Below are positions 1-6,261 of a stretch of DNA of 6,585 nt, in pieces. The notes under the pieces are model-generated. The model was not told the DNA's origin. It saw only the letters and a program-made list of their open reading frames with translations, and made no database searches. Location of the stretch: NCBI GenBank assembly GCA_903909415.1, contig CAIVVS010000138.1, positions 1 to 6,585 on the forward strand, written 5' to 3'. The stretch comes from an uncultured Pseudomonadota bacterium (GTDB lineage Bacteria; Pseudomonadota; Gammaproteobacteria; Burkholderiales; SG8-39). The position numbers and the translations under genes were made by a program. Position 1 is the stretch's first letter; each line of letters opens with the position of its first letter.

Positions 1-126
1 CCGCCGGCGTTCAGCGCGGTGGCCTCGCGCTGGGACTACGGCGCGGGCTACCTGATGATGGCGGTGTGGGCCGCCGCCGGCGTGCTGGTCATGATGCCGG
101 GCCGGCGCGGGAGCGCGCGTGAATAG
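1..126 (+). CDS. C-terminal end of a probable MFS-type membrane transporter (partial)
   Basis: Only the last 41 codons are present; the gene runs off the left edge. Frame 1 is open from base 1 to a TAG stop at 124-126. The peptide has a short polar stretch (SRWDYGAG), then one hydrophobic segment (YLMMAVWAAAGVLVMM, about residues 17-32), then a short basic tail (PGRRGSARE). A final transmembrane helix followed by a short arginine-rich cytoplasmic tail is how many 12-helix major facilitator transporters end, and the polar GAGYLMMA lead-in fits. That assignment is inference from about 40 residues; another polytopic membrane protein is possible. The gene converges with the Bug-type binding-protein gene at 199-1194. 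The stop codon lies inside a 21-bp tandem duplication. Confidence 0.5.
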   Translation, partial: PPAFSAVASRWDYGAGYLMMAVWAAAGVLVMMPGRRGSARE

Positions 127-153
127 GCGGCAAGCGCGCGTGAACGGGCGGCA
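112..153. repeat. 21-bp tandem direct repeat, two copies, spanning a stop codon
   Basis: Copy 1 (112-132) and copy 2 (133-153) are directly adjacent and match at 19 of 21 positions. The two differences are at 124-125 (TA) versus 145-146 (CG). Copy 1 contains the TAG stop of the upstream membrane protein; in copy 2 the same codon reads CGG. The unit is 7 codons long, so reading past the stop would repeat S-A-R-E in frame. A local duplication by replication slippage followed by point change is the simplest explanation. Confidence 0.85.
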
Positions 154-158
154 GGCGA

Positions 159-196
159 GCCTGGCGAACCGGCCAGGCGGCCGGACGCCCGGCCGC
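159..196. other. Two overlapping GC-rich hairpins between convergent genes
   Basis: The first hairpin pairs 159-165 (GCCTGGC) with 172-178 (GCCAGGC) around a 6-base loop. The second pairs 177-184 (GCGGCCGG) with 189-196 (CCGGCCGC) around a 4-base loop. They share bases 177-178, so they cannot both be fully formed. They sit between the stop of the membrane-protein gene and the stop of the Bug gene, where a terminator is expected. Neither has a T-run on either strand, so they are not canonical intrinsic terminators. They may slow polymerase or protect RNA 3' ends. Confidence 0.35.
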
Positions 197-198
197 GC

Positions 199-1194
199 TT
201 ACTGGTCGGCCTTCACGCCGGCGCGCCGGACCACCGGGCCCCAGCGGTCCATCTCGCCCTTCATCATGCGGGCGAACTCATCGGGCGGGCCGCCTATCGG
301 ATCGGCGCCCATGCCCAACAGCTTGTCGCGCAGTTCCGGCTGGCGCAGCGCGGCGCTGGCGTCGCGCGCGATCCGGTCCACGACCTCGCGCGGCGTGCCG
401 GCCGGCACCATCAGCCCGTTCCAGGTGTAGGCCTCGACACCGGCCACGCCCAGTTCGGCGAAGGTCGGCACGTTGGGCAACTGCGCGGAGCGCTTCGCCG
501 CCGCGATCGCCAGCGGTTTGGCGGTGCCGGCCTTGATGTAGCCGATGGACGAGGGCAGCAGGTCCAGGATCAGGTTCACCTGGCCCGCGGCGAAGGCCTG
601 GATCGCCGGGCCGCTGCCGCGGAACGGCACGTGCAGCAGTTCGATGCCGGCGGCGCCGGCGAACATCTCCATGCCGAGGTGGCCGGACAGGCCCACGCCG
701 GGCGAGGAATAGCTCACCTTGCCCTTGTTGGTCTTGGCGTGGTCGATCAGCTCCTTGAGCGTGCCGGGCACGGTGTTGTTGACCAGCAGCAGGTTGGGCG
801 TGGTGGTGAGCAGCACCGCGGGCACCAGCGCCTCGGGCGTGTAGGGCAGCTTGGCGAACACGAAGTGCGCGACCACGTTGGAGGCGAGCGTGCCCATCAG
901 CACGGTGTAGCCGTCGGCCGGGGCCTTGGCCACGCGGTCCGAGCCGATGGTGCCGCTCGCGCCACCGACGTTGTCCACCACCATCGACTGGCCCCAGGAC
1001 TTGGACAGGCCATCGGCAACCAGGCGCGCGATGATGTCGGTCGCGCCACCCGGCGGGAAGGGTACGACCAGGCGAACCGCGCGGGTGGGCCAGGCCTGCT
1101 GCGCGTGGGCGGCGGCCGGCGCCAGCACGAGCAGCATCGCGGCAGCGGCCGCGAAAAACCCCCGAAAATGAACTAACTGGCTGATTTTAAACAT
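199..1194 (-). CDS. Tripartite tricarboxylate transporter (Bug/TctC family) periplasmic substrate-binding protein
   Basis: This encodes a periplasmic solute-binding receptor of 331 residues, the usual size for the Bug family. The family binds small carboxylates or other organic anions and, in classical TctABC systems, delivers them to the TctAB membrane permease. I chose the ATG at 1192-1194 because it places a clean Sec signal peptide at the N-terminus: basic start with R11, Ala/Leu-rich core at about 13-28, and a likely cut after AHA at residue 31 (AHA|QQ). The frame stays open to 1371, but that extension runs antisense through yajQ and would bury the signal peptide. The family hallmark VVPFPPGGATD lies at about 43-53, followed by DNVGGASGTIG and the ADGYTVLMG stretch. 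The Shine-Dalgarno is weak (GGA about 8 bases upstream). No tctA/tctB partner is visible, as for many orphan Bug genes in Burkholderiales. The ligand cannot be read from the sequence. Confidence 0.93.
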   Translation of the reverse strand: MFKISQLVHFRGFFAAAAAMLLVLAPAAAHAQQAWPTRAVRLVVPFPPGGATDIIARLVADGLSKSWGQSMVVDNVGGASGTIGSDRVAKAPADGYTVLMGTLASNVVAHFVFAKLPYTPEALVPAVLLTTTPNLLLVNNTVPGTLKELIDHAKTNKGKVSYSSPGVGLSGHLGMEMFAGAAGIELLHVPFRGSGPAIQAFAAGQVNLILDLLPSSIGYIKAGTAKPLAIAAAKRSAQLPNVPTFAELGVAGVEAYTWNGLMVPAGTPREVVDRIARDASAALRQPELRDKLLGMGADPIGGPPDEFARMMKGEMDRWGPVVRRAGVKADQ

Positions 1195-1223
1195 GTTTTT
1201 ATCCAAATAAGGAATGACGGGAG

Positions 1224-1229
1224 TATAAT
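1224..1229 (+). promoter_or_regulatory. Perfect TATAAT -10 box, candidate promoter for yajQ
   Basis: TATAAT lies about 45 bp upstream of the yajQ ATG, in a short A/T-rich island (about 1178-1230) within otherwise very GC-rich DNA. No good TTGACA-like -35 is found at 16-18 bp spacing, and no TGn extension precedes the box. The overlapping complement (TATTAT, 1225-1230) could serve as a -10 for the divergent Bug gene, also without a clear -35. The shared 79-bp gap must hold the start signals for both genes, unless one promoter lies inside the other gene. Confidence 0.4.
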
Positions 1230-1273
1230 ACCTGTGTTGCCGTGACGCACGGCGTTTTTGCGGACCCAGCACC

Positions 1274-1756
1274 ATGCCCTCCTTCGACATCGTCTCCGAA
1301 ATCAACAAGGTCGAACTCAAGAACGCGGTCGACCAGGCCAACAAGGAAATCTCCAACCGCTTCGACTTCAAGGGCTCGGACGCGCGCGTCGAGCAGTCCG
1401 AGCTGTCGCTGACGCTCTACGCCGACGACGAGTTCAAGCTCGGGCAGGTGATGGACGTGCTGATGGGCAAGGTCTCCAAGCGCGGCGTGGATCCCCGTTC
1501 GGTCGCGCCCGAGTCGATGGAGAAGATCGGCACCAAGGTCAAGCGCATCGTCAAGGTCAAGGAAGGCATCGAGCAGGACGCCGCCAAGGGCATCGTGCGC
1601 GCCATCAAGGACAGCAAGATGAAGGTGCAGGCCGCCATCCAGGGCAACGCGGTGCGCGTCACCGGCGCGAAAAAGGACGACCTCCAGGCGGCCATGCAAC
1701 TGGTGCGCACCTCGGTGAAGGACATCCCGGTGCAGTTCACCAATTTTCGCGACTGA
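1274..1756 (+). CDS. yajQ: YajQ family nucleotide-binding protein (UPF0234)
   Basis: The product is a 160-residue cytoplasmic protein, full length for the YajQ/UPF0234 family. It begins with the typical MPSFDIVSE and includes the conserved [11 protein letters not shown] at about 27-37. It ends in VQFTNFRD, the normal family C-terminus. YajQ folds as two ferredoxin-like halves and binds nucleotides or RNA. Xanthomonas and Pseudomonas homologues have been reported to bind cyclic di-GMP and affect virulence; whether this one does is inference. ATG 1274 is chosen because it gives the conserved N-terminus, although no obvious Shine-Dalgarno precedes it. The gene appears monocistronic: it diverges from the Bug gene and converges on the amidotransferase gene at 1843-2556. 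Its last codons (CGC GAC TGA) are the start of a 13-bp tandem repeat array that continues into the 3' untranslated region. Confidence 0.96.
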   Translation: MPSFDIVSEINKVELKNAVDQANKEISNRFDFKGSDARVEQSELSLTLYADDEFKLGQVMDVLMGKVSKRGVDPRSVAPESMEKIGTKVKRIVKVKEGIEQDAAKGIVRAIKDSKMKVQAAIQGNAVRVTGAKKDDLQAAMQLVRTSVKDIPVQFTNFRD

Positions 1757-1813
1757 GTTCCGCGACTGAGTTCCGCGACTGGGTTCCGCGACTGGGTTCC
1801 GCGACTGGGTTCG
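1749..1813. repeat. 13-bp tandem repeat, five copies, starting in the last codons of yajQ
   Basis: Five adjacent 13-bp units occur at 1749-1761, 1762-1774, 1775-1787, 1788-1800 and 1801-1813. Units 1 and 2 are identical (GCGACTGAGTTCC). Units 3 and 4 are identical to each other and differ from unit 1 by one base (A to G in the TGA). Unit 5 also differs in its last base. A more degraded copy may follow at about 1813-1825. Unit 1 contributes the final Arg-Asp codons and TGA stop of yajQ. Thirteen is not a multiple of three, so this is not a peptide repeat. The block fills most of the gap to the convergent amidotransferase gene ending at 1843. Confidence 0.93.
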
Positions 1814-1842
1814 GAGTCTGAGCTCAGGAACCGGGTCGGGGA

Positions 1843-2556
1843 CTAGGTTGTCGCCAGTCCCTCGGTCCAGCGGTCATAAAGGCGCGCGGCCACCGCGTTC
1901 AGTGCCGCGACGCGTCGCTCCAGTCCCTCCGCGATCTGCGCCGGCGTCTGCACCGAGGGCGTGCGCGCCGCCAGGCTGGTGATCTCGCTGTCCCAGTCGG
2001 CGCACCACGCCGAGATCAGCTCGGGCGTCATCTCCACGTGGCACTGCATGCCCAGGTGCGGGCCGAGCACGAAGGCCTGGTTCGGGCACCAGCGGCTCGC
2101 GGCGATGCGCTCAGCGCCGGCCGGGATGCTGAAGGTCTCGCCGTGCCAGTGGAAGGACAGGAAGGCACCCAGGCCGCCGAACCAGCGCGCGGCCGCGTCC
2201 GACGGCAGCACCTCGACCTCGCCCCAGCCGATTTCCTTCACCGGATTGCGCGTCACCTCGCCGCCCAGCGCGCGCGACATCAACTGCCCGCCCAGGCAAT
2301 GCCCGAGTACCGGCACGCCGTCGTCCACCGCGCGGCGTATCAGGTCCAGCACCGGCGCGATCCACGGCAGCGGGTCGTTGACGCTCATCGGGCCGCCCAT
2401 GAACACCAGGCCGGCGTAGTCCCGCGGCAAGGCAGGCACGGCTTCGCCCTCGTCCAGTTTCACCAGCGTCCACGCGATCCGGCGCGCATCGAGGTATCTG
2501 GCAAAATAACCCGGACCTTCCGTGATGCTGTGGCGGAATATGGCAACCGGTTTCAT
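1843..2556 (-). CDS. Class I glutamine amidotransferase-like protein (GMP synthase-like GATase domain, stand-alone)
   Basis: This is a 237-residue cytoplasmic protein made of a single class I GATase domain, the fold that hydrolyses glutamine and releases ammonia. The nucleophile elbow GHCLGGQ places the catalytic Cys at residue 87. The other triad members appear as H173 and E175 in QCHVEMTPE. An upstream MGGPMSVND (53-61) matches the oxyanion-side loop, and SFHWHGE (134-140) is typical of the GMP synthase-like subgroup. There is no synthetase domain, so it is not GuaA, and its ammonia acceptor is unknown. Relatives include uncharacterised YfeJ-type proteins and gamma-glutamyl hydrolases of amines or peptides. 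The ATG at 2554-2556 is supported by AGGAG nine bases upstream and by the normal start MKPVAIFRH. It diverges from the retropepsin-like gene and may begin within 100 bp of it. A TAGAAT at 2598-2603 (minus strand) is a possible -10, without a clear -35. Confidence 0.9.
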   Translation of the reverse strand: MKPVAIFRHSITEGPGYFARYLDARRIAWTLVKLDEGEAVPALPRDYAGLVFMGGPMSVNDPLPWIAPVLDLIRRAVDDGVPVLGHCLGGQLMSRALGGEVTRNPVKEIGWGEVEVLPSDAAARWFGGLGAFLSFHWHGETFSIPAGAERIAASRWCPNQAFVLGPHLGMQCHVEMTPELISAWCADWDSEITSLAARTPSVQTPAQIAEGLERRVAALNAVAARLYDRWTEGLATT

Positions 2557-2565
2557 GCGCTTGCA

Positions 2566-2570
2566 CTCCT
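2566..2570 (-). promoter_or_regulatory. Strong ribosome binding site for the amidotransferase gene
   Basis: On the minus strand this reads AGGAG, nine bases before the ATG at 2554-2556. It is the strongest Shine-Dalgarno match near any start in the window and fixes the start of the amidotransferase. Confidence 0.7.
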
Positions 2571-2647
2571 GGATCGGGCATTACGTGGACGAACCGCATT
2601 CTAGCCAGACCCCTCGCGTCGCGGCCATTGCATCCGGCCGGCGGGTC

Positions 2648-3277
2648 ATGTCGGCCGCCTGCGCGATCGTGCTGTCCCTCGCCTGCGGTGCCGCTGCAGC
2701 AGTGGACCTGCGCGTGGTCGGCCTGTTCACCAACAAGGCGGTGGTGGTCATCGACGGCGGGGCGCCGCGCACGCTGTCGGTGGGCCAGAGGGTCGCCGAG
2801 GGCATCACCCTGCTGTCCATCGAGCGGGACACCGCGACCTTCGACCTTGGCGGGATCCGGCGCACGCTGAAGATGGGCCAGATGCACGCCACCGGCTCCG
2901 GCAATGCCAATCCCTCGGTGACGCTCACCGCCGACGCCCGCGGGCATTTCGTCACCGACGGCCAGATCAACGGCGGCACGGTCCGGTTCATCGTCGACAC
3001 CGGCGCCACGCTGGTGTCGATGTCCGCGGCCGACGCGAAACGCATCGGGCTGGACTACCAGAACGGCCAGAAGACGATGATGAGCACCGCCAACGGCGTG
3101 GCGCCCGCCTTCCGGGTAAAGCTGGACTCGGTGAAGGTCGGCGGGATCACGCTCAACGGCGTGGACGCCGTCGTGATGGACTCGCAGGCCATGCCGGTGC
3201 TGCTGGGCATGAGTTTCCTGAACCGCATGGAGATGCGCCGCGACGGCGACTCGATGACGCTCACCCGGCGCTATTGA
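2648..3277 (+). CDS. Secreted retropepsin-like aspartic protease (TIGR02281 / clan AA type)
   Basis: A 209-residue protein that I infer is exported and acts in the cell envelope. With ATG 2648, residues 1-18 form a hydrophobic Ala-rich signal sequence ending in GAAAA before VDLRVVG. The C-terminal half is a single-lobe pepsin-like domain: the catalytic motif FIVDTGAT (D117-T-G-A), an inner strand KVGGITLNGVDAVVMD, and the second hallmark VLLGMSFLNR (about 184-193). One DTG per chain implies an active homodimer, as in retroviral proteases. Residues 20-77 (VVGLFTNKAVVVIDGG, then RTLKMGQ) form a small beta-rich domain recalling GspC/PilP periplasmic modules. The start is uncertain: ATG 2648 leaves no basic residue in the signal n-region and has no good Shine-Dalgarno. 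GTG 2585 would add 21 residues including RR just before the core. ATGs at 2522 and 2555 are also in frame but overlap the divergent amidotransferase gene. The substrate is unknown. Confidence 0.88.
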   Translation: MSAACAIVLSLACGAAAAVDLRVVGLFTNKAVVVIDGGAPRTLSVGQRVAEGITLLSIERDTATFDLGGIRRTLKMGQMHATGSGNANPSVTLTADARGHFVTDGQINGGTVRFIVDTGATLVSMSAADAKRIGLDYQNGQKTMMSTANGVAPAFRVKLDSVKVGGITLNGVDAVVMDSQAMPVLLGMSFLNRMEMRRDGDSMTLTRRY

Positions 3278-3286
3278 CGCGCGGGA

Positions 3287-3328
3287 CGCCAAGGAAAAAG
3301 GGCCCCGAGGGGCCCTTTTTCCTTGGCG
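3287..3328. terminator. Long bidirectional intrinsic terminator between convergent genes
   Basis: Bases 3287-3305 pair perfectly with 3310-3328, a 19-bp stem around a CGAG tetraloop (3306-3309). The core is AAAAA (3295-3299), then GGGCCCC-GA-GGGGCCC, then TTTTT (3316-3320), so each strand presents a GC-rich hairpin followed by a U-run. It lies 9 bp after the stop of the protease gene and 17 bp after the stop of folE2, serving both. The outer 8 bp (CGCCAAGG/CCTTGGCG) extend the pairing beyond the A/T tracts. Confidence 0.95.
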
Positions 3329-3345
3329 CGACGGGGCGTGGCGGC

Positions 3346-4164
3346 TCAGCCCGCAGCCTTGTCCTTTTCGATCAGCGCGTAGGCGGAGTGGTTGTGGATG
3401 GACTCGAAATTCTCCGACTCCACCTGGTACCAGGTGATGCGCGGGTCGCGGTTCAGCGATGCGGCCACGTCGCGCACCAGGTCCTCGACGAACTTGGGAT
3501 TGTCGTAGGCGCGCTCGGTGACGTACTTTTCGTCCGGGCGCTTGAGCAGGCCGTAGAGCTCGCACGAGGCATTGCTCTCCGCCTGCTCGACGATCTCCTC
3601 GATCCAGACGAAGTCGCTGGTGCGCGCCTGGATGGTGATGTGCGAGCGCTGGTTGTGCGCGCCGTACTCCGAGATCTTCTTCGAGCAGGGGCACAGGCTG
3701 GTCACCGGCACCACCACCTTCATCGTGAAGCGCTTCACGCCGTCGCAGATGTCGCCGGTGAAGGTCACCTCGTAGTCCATCAGGCTCAGCACGCCGGACA
3801 CCGGCGCGGCCTTGTTGATGAAGTACGGGAAGGCCATCTCGATGTGGCCGGACTTCGCCTCCAGCCGCACCACCATCTCGTCCAGCATCTTCTTGAACGA
3901 GTCCACGGAAATCTCGCGCTCGTGCGCGTTGAGGATCTCGACGAAGCGCGACATGTGCGTGCCCTTGAACTCCTGGGGCAGGCCGACGTACATGTTGAAC
4001 ATGGCCACGGTGTGCTGCACGCCGCCGCCGCGCTCGGCCACCTTCACCGGATGGCGGATCGACTTGATGCCGACCTTGTCGATCGCGATCTGGCGCGTGT
4101 CGCTGGAGGCCTGCACATCGGGAATCGGCGCGCCGGAGCGCACATGGGGGTCGCGGATATTCAT
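3346..4164 (-). CDS. folE2: GTP cyclohydrolase FolE2 (type IB)
   Basis: This cytoplasmic enzyme of 272 residues converts GTP to 7,8-dihydroneopterin triphosphate plus formate, the first step of tetrahydrofolate synthesis. It belongs to the COG1469 (FolE2) family, unrelated at sequence level to FolE but sharing the tunnelling fold. Visible hallmarks are [14 protein letters not shown] (63-76), [23 protein letters not shown] (153-175) with the metal-site Cys at C158 or C160 and H170, and [14 protein letters not shown] (215-228) with candidate metal ligand E217. The C-terminal [15 protein letters not shown] is also typical. The start ATG 4162-4164 is preceded by AAAGG at 5-base spacing. FolE2 tolerates different metals and in some bacteria is Zur-controlled under zinc limitation; I looked for a Zur-like palindrome upstream and saw none. 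A weak -10 (TAAAAT, 4208-4213) could give it its own promoter. Otherwise it is the last gene after ispA-dxs, 126 bp from dxs. Confidence 0.97.
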   Translation of the reverse strand: MNIRDPHVRSGAPIPDVQASSDTRQIAIDKVGIKSIRHPVKVAERGGGVQHTVAMFNMYVGLPQEFKGTHMSRFVEILNAHEREISVDSFKKMLDEMVVRLEAKSGHIEMAFPYFINKAAPVSGVLSLMDYEVTFTGDICDGVKRFTMKVVVPVTSLCPCSKKISEYGAHNQRSHITIQARTSDFVWIEEIVEQAESNASCELYGLLKRPDEKYVTERAYDNPKFVEDLVRDVAASLNRDPRITWYQVESENFESIHNHSAYALIEKDKAAG

Positions 4165-4169
4165 GGGAG

Positions 4170-4174
4170 CCTTT
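4170..4174 (-). promoter_or_regulatory. Ribosome binding site of folE2
   Basis: On the minus strand this reads AAAGG, followed by CTCCC and then the ATG at 4162-4164. The 5-base spacing is usable and supports this start. Confidence 0.6.
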
Positions 4175-4290
4175 CGACGGGCCTGATACCCGCGTGATTT
4201 CCTCGGAATTTTAACATGGGGCCTGCGAGCCCCTAGTGCCGGCGATAGTGCGCTGCAGTGCGAGACGGTGCCCGTCGGGGGAAAAGCCGG

Positions 4291-6207
4291 TCAGGAGCGC
4301 GCGAGCCGCTCGCGGACGGATGCTTCGATGCCGCGCGCATCCAGTCCCAGCGACGCCAGCAAGGCACCGGCGTCGCCATGGTCAATGAACCGGTCCGGCA
4401 GGCCGAGTTGCAGCAGCGTCGATCCTGCGCCGCCGGCGGCCAGCGCCTCGGCCACCGCCGACCCCGCGCCGCCCATGACCTGGTGCTCCTCCACCGTCAC
4501 CAGCAGCGCATGGCTGCGCGCCATCTCCATCACCAGCTCCGCATCCAGCGGCTTGACGAAGCGCATGTTGACCACCGTTGCATCGAGCGCCTCGCCCGCC
4601 GCCATCGCCGGCGCGACCATGCTGCCGAAGGCCAGTATCGCCACGCCGCCGGGCTTGCCGGCGCGGCGGCGCACCTCGCCGCGGCCGATCGGCAGCGCGC
4701 CCATCGCCTGCTCGACGGCGACCCCGGGACCGCTGCCGCGCGGGTAGCGCACCGCGGACGGGCCCTCGAAGCAAACGCCGGTGTAGAGCATCTGGCGGCA
4801 TTCGTTCTCGTCGGCCGGCGCCATCACCACCATGTTGGGCACGGTGCGCAGGAACGCGTAGTCGAACACGCCGTTGTGCGTCGCGCCGTCCCCGCCGACC
4901 ACGCCGGCGCGGTCCAGCGCCAGCACCATGGGCAGGTTCTGTATCGCCACGTCATGGATCAGCTGGTCGTAGCCGCGCTGCAGGAAGGTCGAGTAGATCG
5001 CCACCACCGGCTTGAGGCCCTCGGCCGCGAGCCCCGCGGCGAAGGTCACCGCATGCTGCTCGGCGATGCCCACGTCGTGGTAACGCTCGGGGAACTCCTG
5101 CTCGAAGCGCACCAGGCCCGAGCCCTCGCGCATCGCGGGCGTGATGCCGACGATGCGCTTGTCCTGGCGCGCGATGTCGCACAGCCAGTCGCTGAACACC
5201 TGGGTGTAGGTGGGCTTGCCGCCGGCGGCCTTCTTAATGCCCTCGGCGGGGTTGAACTTGCCCGGGCCGTGGTAGAGCACCGGGTCGGCCTCGGCGCGGT
5301 CGTAGCCCTGTCCCTTCTTCGTCACCACGTGCAGGAACTGCGGGCCCTTCAGCTCGCGCATGTTCTTCAGCGTGGGCAGCAGCGCGTCCAGGTCGTGGCC
5401 GTCGATCGGGCCGACGTAGTTGAAGCCGAACTCCTCGAACAGGGTCGAGGGCACGACCATGCCCTTGGCGTGCTCCTCCACGCGCTTGGCCAGCTCCCAC
5501 AGGTTGGGCATGCCGCCGAGCACCCTCTCGCCCGCCTTCTTGGCCGCGGCGTAGAAGCGCCCCGACATCAGCCGCGCGAGGTAGCGGTTCAACCCGCCCA
5601 CCGCCGGCGAGATCGACATGTCGTTGTCGTTCAGGATCACCAGCAGGTTGGCGTCGGCCACGCCCGCGTTGTTCATCGCCTCGAAGGCCATGCCGGCGGA
5701 CATCGCGCCGTCGCCGATCACCGCGATCGCGTGGCGGTTCTCGCCCTTGAGCTTGGCCGCATGCGCCATGCCCAGCGCCGCCGAGATCGAGGTGCTGGAG
5801 TGCGCGGTGCCGAAGGTGTCGTAGGGGCTTTCCTCGCGCTTGGGGAAGCCTGAGATGCCGCCCAGCATGCGCAGCTTGTCCATGGCGTCGCGGCGCCCGG
5901 TCAGGATCTTGTGCGCGTAGGTCTGGTGGCCCACGTCCCAGACGATGCGGTCGTAGGGCGTGTTGAACACGTAGTGCAGCGCGATGGTCAGCTCGACCGT
6001 GCCGAGGTTGGACGACAGGTGGCCGCCGGTCTTCGACACCGAGTCGAGCACGAAGGCACGCAGCTCGTCGGCCAGCCGGCCGAGCGCGCGCCGGTCCAGC
6101 GCGCGCAGCTCGGCGGGGTCGTTGATGGTGTTCAGCAGCGCATAGGGCGCGCCCCGCGCATTGTCCCCGTCGCCGGGAAGGTCTTGGGCATGGCCTATCG
6201 CTGACAT
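4291..6207 (-). CDS. dxs: 1-deoxy-D-xylulose-5-phosphate synthase
   Basis: This thiamine-diphosphate enzyme condenses pyruvate with glyceraldehyde 3-phosphate to DXP, the entry and main control point of the MEP isoprenoid pathway; DXP also feeds thiamine and pyridoxal synthesis. The 638-residue protein has the three transketolase-like domains in order. The N-terminal TPP domain has [14 protein letters not shown] with catalytic H63 (E. coli H49), [11 protein letters not shown] (90-100), and the GDGAMSAG...NDN metal/TPP motif (165-172, 193-195). The pyrimidine-binding domain has [15 protein letters not shown] with E383 (E. coli E370), [15 protein letters not shown] (432-446) and the substrate-phosphate arginine in RYPRG (487-491). 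The C-terminal domain includes [10 protein letters not shown]. The start ATG 6205-6207 has no clear Shine-Dalgarno and gives about 14-20 residues (Asp/Gly-rich) before the usual [14 protein letters not shown]. No other start codon lies between it and the in-frame ispA stop. It is probably co-transcribed with ispA, 54 bp upstream, and possibly with folE2. Confidence 0.98.
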   Translation of the reverse strand: MSAIGHAQDLPGDGDNARGAPYALLNTINDPAELRALDRRALGRLADELRAFVLDSVSKTGGHLSSNLGTVELTIALHYVFNTPYDRIVWDVGHQTYAHKILTGRRDAMDKLRMLGGISGFPKREESPYDTFGTAHSSTSISAALGMAHAAKLKGENRHAIAVIGDGAMSAGMAFEAMNNAGVADANLLVILNDNDMSISPAVGGLNRYLARLMSGRFYAAAKKAGERVLGGMPNLWELAKRVEEHAKGMVVPSTLFEEFGFNYVGPIDGHDLDALLPTLKNMRELKGPQFLHVVTKKGQGYDRAEADPVLYHGPGKFNPAEGIKKAAGGKPTYTQVFSDWLCDIARQDKRIVGITPAMREGSGLVRFEQEFPERYHDVGIAEQHAVTFAAGLAAEGLKPVVAIYSTFLQRGYDQLIHDVAIQNLPMVLALDRAGVVGGDGATHNGVFDYAFLRTVPNMVVMAPADENECRQMLYTGVCFEGPSAVRYPRGSGPGVAVEQAMGALPIGRGEVRRRAGKPGGVAILAFGSMVAPAMAAGEALDATVVNMRFVKPLDAELVMEMARSHALLVTVEEHQVMGGAGSAVAEALAAGGAGSTLLQLGLPDRFIDHGDAGALLASLGLDARGIEASVRERLARS

Positions 6208-6261
6208 GGGCCGATTATGCTCAGATTCAGCGCCGCGGTGCGGGGAGGCCGGAAATCCACC

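Noticed and set aside
1195..1371. Longer N-terminus for the Bug-family protein, starting at 1371
   Set aside because: It runs antisense through the start of yajQ and puts 59 non-family residues ahead of a normal signal peptide; ATG 1192-1194 fits far better.
1258..1821. Long plus-strand open frame overlapping yajQ
   Set aside because: It is Arg/Gly/Gln-rich shadow coding of yajQ in a GC-rich genome, with no recognisable domain; yajQ itself is a clear full-length family member.
1808..1832. GGTTC/GAACC inverted repeat with the inner palindrome CTGAGCTCAG after the yajQ repeats
   Set aside because: The two pairings compete, the outer stem is 5 bp, and no T-run follows; too weak for a terminator call.
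2598..2603. TAGAAT as a promoter -10 for the amidotransferase gene
   Set aside because: No acceptable -35 at 16-18 bp and only one hexamer of support, so it is mentioned under the gene and not listed as a feature.
2111..3694. 527-codon minus-strand open frame across the amidotransferase, protease and folE2 genes
   Set aside because: The translation is His/Arg/Ala/Gly-rich shadow sequence crossing a terminator and three well-supported genes.
4199..4208. Short palindrome TTCCTCGGAA upstream of folE2 as a regulator site
   Set aside because: Four-base arms are too short to distinguish from chance, and it does not resemble a Zur operator.
4218..4276. Hairpins downstream of dxs (4218-4222/4229-4233 and 4264-4268/4272-4276)
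   Set aside because: Stems are only 5 bp and neither is followed by a real T-run on the minus strand, so I do not call a dxs terminator.
4258..5853. 531-codon plus-strand open frame opposite dxs
   Set aside because: It is His/Arg/Val-rich antisense shadow of dxs, lacking any motif; long antisense frames are expected at this G+C content.
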